From positions 1 to 64,000 of the forward strand of contig DMES01000002.1 in assembly GCA_003450815.1 (NCBI GenBank): 64,000 nt of DNA, written 5' to 3'. Source of the stretch: Elusimicrobiota bacterium (GTDB lineage Bacteria; Elusimicrobiota; Elusimicrobia; Elusimicrobiales; UBA9959). This document shows positions 1 through 6,983 of this stretch, piece after piece (position 1 is the first letter of the stretch; every line of letters begins with the position of its first letter). The notes under the pieces were generated by a model that saw only the letters and a list, made by a program, of their open reading frames with translations, ran no database searches and was not told the DNA's origin. The position numbers and the translations under genes were made by a program.

Positions 1-2229
1 TGCATGCACTGCAAGACGGCGCTGGCCCAGGCGGAAGTCGAGTACGAGGGCCAGACGACCCCGTCGGTGTACGTGAAGTTCCCCGTGAAGGCGCCCAGCC
101 CGGCACTGGCTCAGGCGCTCGGTGGTCGGACGGCCTCCCTCGCCATCTGGACCACGACGCCCTGGACGCTCCCGGCCAATCTCGCCCTCGCGATTCACCC
201 CGGCGAGACCTACACCGCGCTCGAGGTCGGCGGCGAGTGGCTCATCACCGCCAGACGCTCGGCGCTCTACGTCGGCTTCATCGATGGAGTGCGGGGCCGC
301 GCCGCGGCCACGGGGCTCGCGGTGTCGGGCGAGGCGCTCGCGGGCACCCTGGCGCGCCACCCCTGGCTCGAGCGCGACGTGCCGGTGATCCCCGCGGACT
401 TCGTCGCCATGGACACCGGCACGGGGCTCGTCCACATCGCTCCCGGCCATGGGGAGGAAGACTACGAGCTTGGGCGCAAGGCGGGGCTCAAGGTCTACAA
501 CCCGGTGGACGACGACGGCCGGTTCAGGGCAGAGGTGACGCACTTCGCCGGGCTCACGGTGTGGGAGGCCAACCCCAGGATCATCGAGCATCTGCGGAGC
601 GTGGGGGCGCTCGTGGCATCGGTCCCGTTCGAGCACACCTACCCGCATTGCTGGCGCTGCAAGAATCCGACGCTCTTCCTCGCCACCGAGCAATGGTTCA
701 TCGCCCTCGATCAGACGGGCCTCCGGCAGAAGGCGCTGGACGCCATCCGGCGCGACGTCCGGTGGATCCCGCCCTGGGGCGAGGAGCGCATCTTCAACAT
801 GGTGGCGCATCGTCCCGAGTGGGTCATCTCCCGCCAGCGGGTCTGGGGCGTGCCCATCGTCGCCTTCTACTGCCAGGCCTGCGACGGGCTCTTGCTGGAC
901 GAGCCCCTCGTGGAGCACGTGGCGGCCATCATGAGAGCCGGCCGCGGCGCCGACGAGTGGCACGCGCGCGAGGCGGCCGACCTCCTGCCCCCCGGCACCG
1001 TCTGCCCCAATTGCGGCGGGGTCTCTTTCCGCAAGGAGACGGACATCCTCGACGTGTGGTTCGACTCCGGCTGCAGCCACGCGGCCGTGCTCGAGACCCG
1101 GGCCGATCTCCGCTGGCCGGCCGACATGTACCTCGAGGGCTCGGACCAGCACCGCGGCTGGTTCCAGACCTCGCTCATTCCGTCAGTGGCGCTGCGCGGA
1201 GAGCCGCCATTTCGCACGGTGCTGACGCACGGTATGGTGCTGGATGAGCAGGGCCGCGCCATGCATAAATCCATAGGAAACAACGTTTCCCCGCAGGAGG
1301 TCATTAGTAAATACGGCGCCGAAATACTGCGCTTGTGGGTGGCGCTATGCGACTATTCAGAGGATGTGCGCATATCTGAAAAGCTGCTATCGGGTCCCAT
1401 AGACACCTATCGCAAGATACGCAATACCATACGTTACCTGTTGGGGAACCTTAGCGATTTCAATCCGGCCAAGCACCGTATGAGCGACGAGAAACTTCTG
1501 GAAACCGATCGCTATATACGCGCGCGTCTTGCCGTAACCGCGGCCGCGGTTGACAAACATTACAGGAACTTTCAGTTCCGTCCGGCTATCCGCGCCGTGG
1601 CGGATTTCTGCATACTTGACCTGTCAGCTTTCTACCTTGACTCCCTCAAGGACCGGCTTTATACCCTGTCCGCTGACAATCCCGCGCGGCGTTCCGGCCA
1701 GACCGTGCTTTACGATACGCTTACCGCAGTTCTGAAAATGATAAGCCCGGTGCTTTCTTTTACCGCTGAAGAATCCTGGCAGACGGCCAGAAAGGAAATA
1801 GCCCCGGACCTTGAAGAGAGCGTCTTTTTGAGCGACTATCCCCGCTTGCCGGCAGCGTGGCTGGATGTGTCTCTGCTTGAAAAATGGGAGCGGATAATGC
1901 GTGTGCGCGAACAAGCCACCAAAGCCATAGAAGAATTGCGCAAAACCGGCGTTGTGGGTTCTTCGCTTGAGGCGAAGGTCATTTTTAGGACCTCTAAAGA
2001 AGAAACCGCCGCTTTTATACGCGGGAACGAGGCATTGTGGCCGCAGGCGCTCATAGTATCAGAATGCGCGCTGGAAATGGATCCATCCGCAGAAGAACTT
2101 GAAATAAAGGTTTTACAGGCGGAGGGGGAAAAATGCCCCCGCTGCTGGCAGCGCAGAAAAGATATCGGCTTTAACGCCGCGCATCCCGGAGTTTGCTCGC
2201 GCTGCGCCGCGGCGCTTGAAGAAAAATGA
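1..2229 (+). CDS. ileS: Isoleucyl-tRNA synthetase, 5'-truncated by window edge; mosaic composition
   Basis: Class I aminoacyl-tRNA synthetase that charges tRNA-Ile in the cytoplasm. The frame is open at base 1, so the N-terminal Rossmann half lies upstream; the first ATG at 4 is internal (MHCKTALAQAEVEYEG is the usual mid-protein motif). Visible: the editing domain (TTPWTLPANLAL, then DTGTGLVHIAPGHGEEDY), WFISRQR-type WVISRQRVWGVP, DVWFDSG, the KMSKS-equivalent MHKSIGN, and a C-terminal zinc finger (CPRCWQRR, then CSRC). Ends in an ATGA overlap with lspA. Odd: up to about 1180 the codons are strongly GC-ending with no ATA; from 1273 ATA, AAA and GTT are common, as in the rest of the window. 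Family assignment is certain. Whether one organism carries this exact sequence is doubtful (see findings). Confidence 0.95.
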   Translation, partial: CMHCKTALAQAEVEYEGQTTPSVYVKFPVKAPSPALAQALGGRTASLAIWTTTPWTLPANLALAIHPGETYTALEVGGEWLITARRSALYVGFIDGVRGRAAATGLAVSGEALAGTLARHPWLERDVPVIPADFVAMDTGTGLVHIAPGHGEEDYELGRKAGLKVYNPVDDDGRFRAEVTHFAGLTVWEANPRIIEHLRSVGALVASVPFEHTYPHCWRCKNPTLFLATEQWFIALDQTGLRQKALDAIRRDVRWIPPWGEERIFNMVAHRPEWVISRQRVWGVPIVAFYCQACDGLLLDEPLVEHVAAIMRAGRGADEWHAREAADLLPPGTVCPNCGGVSFRKETDILDVWFDSGCSHAAVLETRADLRWPADMYLEGSDQHRGWFQTSLIPSVALRGEPPFRTVLTHGMVLDEQGRAMHKSIGNNVSPQEVISKYGAEILRLWVALCDYSEDVRISEKLLSGPIDTYRKIRNTIRYLLGNLSDFNPAKHRMSDEKLLETDRYIRARLAVTAAAVDKHYRNFQFRPAIRAVADFCILDLSAFYLDSLKDRLYTLSADNPARRSGQTVLYDTLTAVLKMISPVLSFTAEESWQTARKEIAPDLEESVFLSDYPRLPAAWLDVSLLEKWERIMRVREQATKAIEELRKTGVVGSSLEAKVIFRTSKEETAAFIRGNEALWPQALIVSECALEMDPSAEELEIKVLQAEGEKCPRCWQRRKDIGFNAAHPGVCSRCAAALEEK

Positions 2230-2699
2230 AACATCCGTTAACCCCGGTCGTGATAGCCCTTGTTTTCTTCCTAGACAGGGCAGCCAAATACCTGGCCCTT
2301 AATTATCTTCCTGCAAGGCCGCTTAAACTGGCGCCTTTCCTGAAGCTTACGTATGTGGAAAATACCGGAGTAGCTTTCGGCATGTTCCAGGAGCGCAACG
2401 CGATTTTTCTCGCGCTTTCGGCCGCGCTGGTGGCGGGCTTGCTGTTCGCCAGAAAAAAACTGGCCGCTTATGGTCGCCCGGCCGAATTGGGCCTTGCCCT
2501 TGTGCTTGGCGGGGCTTTAGGAAATATTTATGACCGTATAGCCTACGGTTTTGTGGTGGACTTTCTAGACCTCTCTTTTTTTCCGGCTGTTTTTAATGTG
2601 GGCGACAGTGCGATTACCGTTGGTGCAGTGCTGTTGGGCTGGGCTATGAGGGAAAGAGAGGATAGTCACAAGTCACAGGTCACAGGTCACAAGACATAA
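2226..2699 (+). CDS. lspA: Lipoprotein signal peptidase (signal peptidase II)
   Basis: Inner-membrane aspartyl protease that removes the signal peptide from diacylglyceryl-prolipoproteins. The protein has 157 residues and about four hydrophobic segments. Conserved boxes are VENTGVAFGMF (about 44-54), NIYDR, VVDFLDL with catalytic Asp112, and FNVGDSAI with catalytic Asp127 (the family usually has FNxAD). Its start overlaps the ileS stop (ATGA), the common ileS-lspA pairing. The last dozen residues (DSHKSQVTGHKT) are encoded by a heptamer repeat array that runs through the stop codon, so the native C-terminus probably ended near residue 145. Two lipobox proteins encoded nearby (2835 and 6151) are expected substrates. 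Confidence 0.95.
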   Translation: MKHPLTPVVIALVFFLDRAAKYLALNYLPARPLKLAPFLKLTYVENTGVAFGMFQERNAIFLALSAALVAGLLFARKKLAAYGRPAELGLALVLGGALGNIYDRIAYGFVVDFLDLSFFPAVFNVGDSAITVGAVLLGWAMREREDSHKSQVTGHKT

Positions 2700-2798
2700 G
2701 TCACAAGTTACAAGTCACAGGTCACAAGTTTACAAACGCTAAAAAGCTGGTGATGTTTCTTGCTTGTGAATTGTGACCTGTGACCTGTGACTTGAGAC
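2665..2798. repeat. Inverted heptamer array (GTCACAR type) overlapping the lspA 3' end
   Basis: From 2665 to 2734 there are ten consecutive 7-base units (gtcacaa, gtcacag, gacataa, gttacaa and similar) with no break in phase. From 2764 to 2798 five units of the reverse-complement type follow (ttgtgac, ctgtgac, ttgagac). The arms can fold back on each other across a 29-base loop. The left arm includes the lspA stop codon and encodes the end of the protein. The same unit recurs inside manC (14393-14455). Confidence 0.9.
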
Positions 2799-2834
2799 CA
2801 AAAGTTTTAAGCTTGTAAACGGCAGTGGAGAATT

Positions 2835-3797
2835 ATGAAGGGATTCTTTTATTTGGCGGCGCTGGTTTTAACTATAGCCGGGTGCAACCGGGATCCCCGG
2901 TATTATTTTGAAGAGGGCAACCGGCAGGCTTCCGCTGGCAGGTTAGACGAGGCCATCGAAAATTATAACCGGGCCGTAATTCTTAAAAGAGTGTTTCCTG
3001 AAGCGCTGACCTCGCGGGGGATGGTTTACGAAAAATCCGGTGACAATCAAAAAGCCGTTATTGACTACAAAAAAGCCATTGATGTGGCGCCTTCCTATCT
3101 GCCGGCCTACAACAATCTTGCCGCCCTCTATCTTGAGGCCGGCACCTACCAGGAGGCGCACAAATACCTGACAGTCGCCATTGACTTGGCTCCAGGGTAT
3201 GTGTATGCGCGCCTGAACCGGGGTATACTTTCTTACCACAAGGACGATTGCGCCGCCGCTGTGACCGACCTTTCCAAGGTTATCGCGGAAGATCCTTCCA
3301 TGGGGTTGGCATTCTATTACAGGGGCCTTTGCTACAGGAGAATGCGTAACCTGAGCGGCGCGCTTGGCGATTTTAACTCCCTGCTGGCGCTGGATAAAAA
3401 CTCGTCCGCCGCCTGGTTTGAAACCGGCAGAAGCAAATTAGCGTCCGGAGATTACGCCGGCGCGGCGGGAGATCTGCAAAAAGCTATAGGGCTTAAAAGA
3501 GGCGTTTATGGTTATCACTACGCTTTGGCGCGGGCTCTGGCAAAGCTTGGCGACTATAATGATGCGCTGACGAACGCGGATAAAGCGCTGGAATTGAAAA
3601 AAGATTACGCGCCGGCTTGCGCCCTGAAAGGCGATGTTTTTGCCCTTATGAAAAACAAGGCCGGCGCCATAGAGCAATACCTGAAAGCGGCGGAACTGGC
3701 GCCTGAGAACTCCGCCTTTTACCGCGCTCTTGCAGCCCCTTTTGAGAGCAGAACGCTTCAGTCAGCGCACAAAAAAAGCAAGAGCAGGAGGCGGTAA
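2835..3797 (+). CDS. TPR-repeat lipoprotein
   Basis: Predicted envelope lipoprotein of 320 residues. The N-terminus is a short lipoprotein signal with lipobox LTIAGC (Cys about 17), followed by consecutive tetratricopeptide repeats to about residue 300 (YFEEGNRQASAGRLDEAIENYNRAV, ALTSRGMVYEKSGDNQKAVIDY and so on, alternating small and aromatic positions). TPR lipoproteins act as assembly or scaffold factors; the partner is unknown. The C-terminus is very basic (KKSKSRRR). An RBS-like ggagaat lies just before the ATG. The gene follows lspA but is separated from it by the heptamer array, so co-transcription is uncertain. Confidence 0.8.
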   Translation: MKGFFYLAALVLTIAGCNRDPRYYFEEGNRQASAGRLDEAIENYNRAVILKRVFPEALTSRGMVYEKSGDNQKAVIDYKKAIDVAPSYLPAYNNLAALYLEAGTYQEAHKYLTVAIDLAPGYVYARLNRGILSYHKDDCAAAVTDLSKVIAEDPSMGLAFYYRGLCYRRMRNLSGALGDFNSLLALDKNSSAAWFETGRSKLASGDYAGAAGDLQKAIGLKRGVYGYHYALARALAKLGDYNDALTNADKALELKKDYAPACALKGDVFALMKNKAGAIEQYLKAAELAPENSAFYRALAAPFESRTLQSAHKKSKSRRR

Positions 3798-3819
3798 ACA
3801 GCAAGGGGGAAAGTGAATG

Positions 3820-3868
3820 GTAAAGAGTAAAGAGTAAACACTTTACACTTTACGCTTTACTGTTTACT
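3820..3868. repeat. Inverted heptamer array (GTAAAGA type)
   Basis: Seven consecutive 7-base units fill 3820-3868: three direct (gtaaaga, gtaaaga, gtaaaca) then four inverted (ctttaca, ctttacg, ctttact, gtttact). Left and right halves are near reverse complements and form a hairpin with almost no loop. It lies in the 90-base gap between the TPR lipoprotein gene and the next gene and could attenuate transcription. It has the same architecture as the other 7/8-mer arrays in the window but a different unit. Confidence 0.85.
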
Positions 3869-3890
3869 GTAGTTATTGAAGGCCAAATCC

Positions 3891-6116
3891 ATGTCTGAAG
3901 AAAAAGAGCAGCTTTCCTGGAAGAAAAGATTTCTGGCAAACAGGGTTACTTTTGAAAGCATTTTGTTTGAGAAAGAACTGGTGATCCCCGCAAGAGAAAA
4001 ACTGAGCGCCGGCCTGCTTGGCGCGGCCGGCATCTGGCTTTTCGGGACACTTTTGCTTGTCCAGTGGGTGCTGAGGCAGGGGCATTCCTTTCCAGCCGCG
4101 GACTTGGCGGGGTTTGAGCGCATTAACGCATATGCCGCGCAAATATCTTCCGGTGGCTTTTGGAGCCTGTTTCAACCTGTGATATCGGGTTTTGAACTGG
4201 ATCCCACCCCTCCGCTGTATTATCTGAGTTATGTGCCGGTTTTCAGATTCCTCGCTTCCGACTTTGTGGCGGCGATGCTGATAGTCAACTCTTTCTACCT
4301 GTTGATTATAGCGCTGGCGATTTTTTTGGCTGTTAAAAAAAGCCGGAATAACTTTTCAGGCTGGCTGGGGACGGCTTTCGTCACGGGTATGCCGTTTACG
4401 CTTGAAGCGGCGCGGCATCCGGAACCCGAACTTGCCGCCATGGCCATGGCGGCGGCCGCTTACTGCTGTTATATAAACTCAGAAGATTTGGAACACCCCG
4501 ACTGGAGTTTCTGGTTCTCTGTTTTCTTTTCGCTCGGTTTCTTTGCGCACAGTCACTTCTGGGTTTGGGCCCTGCCGCTGGTGCCTTTTATAATTCCGGC
4601 TGTGGTCGGCTATGCTGCGAGGAACGAGATCTTAAAGGGGCTGTTCCTTGGAGTGGTGTTGAATTTGCAGTGGTATAGTGTTTTTTTTATTTCCCGTTTT
4701 TCAGGGCTTTACAGGCCGGAAACCCAAAGCGCCGGTTTCTGGACATATTTCAGCTTATCAGCCCAGGCGGCCTCGCTGCCCTTTTTTATTATCGGGGGAG
4801 TGACCCTGTTATGGATGTATTTTTCTGTTTTCATGCCGTACGCCAATAGAAAAATTGTGGCGGCCTGGTTTTGGGCGCCTTGTCTGGCGCTTACATATCT
4901 TGCCGGAACCAACGCGCCCAAATTAATTTACCCGGCTCTTTTTCCTTTGGCCATCGCCACGGCGGTGATGACACCCAATTTTATCAGGAAGTATATTCTT
5001 TGGCTGGCGCTGGGACTTGCCTTTTTGAATCAAATCGGGCTGGTGCCCCCCTTACGTATCGGCGGCTATCCGGTTGCGGGCCTTGGGACGCCGCATAAGG
5101 ATGGACGGCGCGTCGCAGAAATTCTTGAGAACCTGACCCCTCAGTCGCCAGGGCCTTTGCGCGTTTTAGTGGCTGGCGGAGATAACAGTTTCACCCCCTC
5201 CATCTTCAGGCTTTCCGCGGCCGCGCGCGGCGGAGCTAAAAATATATTTTTTTATAATAGGTCCGGCCTGGCTCCGGCTTTCGCCGATTATATCGTGTTT
5301 AAAACTCGCAGGTATGGAGAGGCTTTGGGGGGGGCAAATAGCTTTTCTTCCATTTTTTTAGAACCCTGGTTCGGCCTGCTTTTTGAAAAGAAGCGTGAGC
5401 TTGAACTTAAAGACACCTCCAAGGTCGTGATTTACGCCAAACGCAGGCAGACGGTCGAGCCTTTTGCCGCGGGGAAATATGCCATTGACAAATACTCCCT
5501 AGGCGGCTTTGAATTTGAAAACGCGGAATTGACGCTTGAAAATTTCGATCCCCTGAAAAGCGGATATGCCCGCGCGCTGTTTTTTGCGCGTGCAGCTTCG
5601 TACGAAGATGTTGATATATACGGCCTTACTCTGGAACTTAAGGACTTCAGGGTTTTCTCGGCGGCCCCGGTTCTTTCGGAGCAGGATGCCGGGTCCGCTG
5701 ATGAAGTTGCGGCTGTTAAGCCGCGCTTCCGCCGCAAGGGCGTGCCGGAGCTTGATAATTCAGATCTTGTGGTTGCCGGCGTCGGGGCCATAAAAGTAGT
5801 TTTGGCCCAGGTAAACACTAAAGATGTGGAGCGCTTTCTTGCGAAACGCCTACAATTCCTGGGCAGGCCTAAGGTGACGCTTACGCCAACGATACTGCGG
5901 TATTCGGATCTTCACCGTAAGATCAATGCTGAGTTCTCTCTTGAGGTGAAAAGAAATTCTCTTTTCACTCTGAAACTGGATTCTTTCGAGTGGGCGGGAT
6001 ATCATGTCCCTAAATTTGTTGCGCGTAACTTGGCCTTTAACTACGATTTCGCGTTAAGCCCTTACATGCTGAGTTTTGACACGATCAATATGCCGTTGAC
6101 AGGCCGCTTTTATTAA
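3891..6116 (+). CDS. Multi-pass membrane protein, GT-C-like N-terminus with LmeA/DUF2993-like C-terminus
   Basis: About 741 residues from the ATG at 3891, which has a gaagg RBS-like stretch 8 bases upstream; a TTG at 3876 is an alternative. Residues about 40-390 hold some ten hydrophobic segments, with DPTPPLYYLSYVP after the first segment, reminiscent of the HPPLYYLL loop of PMT/ArnT-type GT-C glycosyltransferases that use polyprenyl-phosphate sugars. The last 200 residues are soluble; LVVAGVGAIKVVLAQVNTKDVERFLAKRL and the following VTLTPTILRY resemble the LmeA/DUF2993 lipid-binding fold. Both assignments are from pattern memory and the combination is unusual. It ends in a perfect palindrome (terminator). 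An undefined membrane transporter remains possible. Confidence 0.5.
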   Translation: MSEEKEQLSWKKRFLANRVTFESILFEKELVIPAREKLSAGLLGAAGIWLFGTLLLVQWVLRQGHSFPAADLAGFERINAYAAQISSGGFWSLFQPVISGFELDPTPPLYYLSYVPVFRFLASDFVAAMLIVNSFYLLIIALAIFLAVKKSRNNFSGWLGTAFVTGMPFTLEAARHPEPELAAMAMAAAAYCCYINSEDLEHPDWSFWFSVFFSLGFFAHSHFWVWALPLVPFIIPAVVGYAARNEILKGLFLGVVLNLQWYSVFFISRFSGLYRPETQSAGFWTYFSLSAQAASLPFFIIGGVTLLWMYFSVFMPYANRKIVAAWFWAPCLALTYLAGTNAPKLIYPALFPLAIATAVMTPNFIRKYILWLALGLAFLNQIGLVPPLRIGGYPVAGLGTPHKDGRRVAEILENLTPQSPGPLRVLVAGGDNSFTPSIFRLSAAARGGAKNIFFYNRSGLAPAFADYIVFKTRRYGEALGGANSFSSIFLEPWFGLLFEKKRELELKDTSKVVIYAKRRQTVEPFAAGKYAIDKYSLGGFEFENAELTLENFDPLKSGYARALFFARAASYEDVDIYGLTLELKDFRVFSAAPVLSEQDAGSADEVAAVKPRFRRKGVPELDNSDLVVAGVGAIKVVLAQVNTKDVERFLAKRLQFLGRPKVTLTPTILRYSDLHRKINAEFSLEVKRNSLFTLKLDSFEWAGYHVPKFVARNLAFNYDFALSPYMLSFDTINMPLTGRFY

Positions 6117-6140
6117 AAAATTTTGCGGCAAAATTTTTTA
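6114..6140 (+). terminator. Perfect AT-rich palindrome after the membrane protein gene
   Basis: Two 13-base arms (6114-6126 and 6128-6140) are exact reverse complements around one base, starting at the TAA stop and containing a run of six T on the descending arm. It suits a bidirectional or rho-independent terminator, although the next gene starts only 11 bases later. Confidence 0.6.
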
Positions 6141-6150
6141 CCATGGAATA

Positions 6151-6981
6151 ATGGAAAAAGACTATAATTTTCTTCTTTTATGCGCAAGCACTATAGTGTT
6201 TGGCGGTTGCGTGCCGCTTGACGAGGCTTCGCTGCCCAAAGCCCAGGCTTCGCGGGCCATGCAAGCGCCTTATAAGGAGCTTTATCCCGGCTATAAAAGC
6301 AATGAGAGCCTGCATTTTGTGGTTAAAGCGTATTCTTCCGAAACAACGCAGCGCTACAGTTCCTTGTGTGAAGAAGACTACCAGCGAATCATGGTCGATC
6401 TGGGCATTTACTCCTTTGTGCCTTCAAAGCCTTATAATATCGTCATCTACGGCGATGCGGCTGAATATCATCTTAAAACTTCGCAGCCGGCCTGGTCGGG
6501 GGGGATAACATACGGCAATGCCATACTTATTTACGACTTCGAAGGTTCTCCCGGCATTCTGGCCCATGAAATGACGCATCTGGTATTTAACGAGTTTATG
6601 GGGCTTTCCGCTCCCGAGAGTCTGCGCTGGCTTAATGAAGGTATCGCAGTCTACGAGCAGATGCGCGCCGACTATCCTTCCAAAGCCAGTTATGAGGGCA
6701 AAATAGCGAGTGATATTTCATTGAATCCTATCCCGTTTTCACAGATGATGAACCTGGTACCCCGCGGCGAGAATGATGCCATGGTTGAGCGCTGGTATGC
6801 ACAGGCCGGCTCAGTGGCGTCTTTCATGTTAAGGCAGGGCGGCTCGCTCAATTTTTCTTATTTTTTAGGCCGCCTGAAAGACGGACAGGGGCTGGATGAA
6901 GCCGCTGCTGCCTCTTTCGGCGGACTGTGGAAGGATATGAAGGATGTAGAGCGGACCTGGCTATTGGAAATAAAGCGTTAA
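6151..6981 (+). CDS. Lipoprotein zinc metallopeptidase, peptidase MA-like
   Basis: 276 residues. The N-terminal hydrophobic signal ends in FGGC (Cys about 20), so the mature protein is probably a lipoprotein. The core has GILAHEMTHLVFNEFMG, an HExxH zinc motif, followed about 20 residues later by LRWLNEGIAVYEQ, where the Glu is the third zinc ligand of gluzincins of the peptidase MA family. The substrate is unknown; a role in envelope protein turnover is inferred. No clear Shine-Dalgarno sequence is visible, and the ATG follows the palindrome closely. The copper ATPase gene begins 2 bases after its stop. Confidence 0.75.
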   Translation: MEKDYNFLLLCASTIVFGGCVPLDEASLPKAQASRAMQAPYKELYPGYKSNESLHFVVKAYSSETTQRYSSLCEEDYQRIMVDLGIYSFVPSKPYNIVIYGDAAEYHLKTSQPAWSGGITYGNAILIYDFEGSPGILAHEMTHLVFNEFMGLSAPESLRWLNEGIAVYEQMRADYPSKASYEGKIASDISLNPIPFSQMMNLVPRGENDAMVERWYAQAGSVASFMLRQGGSLNFSYFLGRLKDGQGLDEAAAASFGGLWKDMKDVERTWLLEIKR

Positions 6982-6983
6982 TT

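Noticed and set aside
237..1247. 336-codon plus-strand frame and several minus-strand frames across the first 1.3 kb
   Set aside because: They are shadows of the high-GC part of ileS, where stop codons are rare in all frames; arginine- and alanine-rich translations match no family.
2665..2735. Short repeated units suggesting a CRISPR array
   Set aside because: The units are 7 or 8 bases long without unique spacers, and no cas genes are present.
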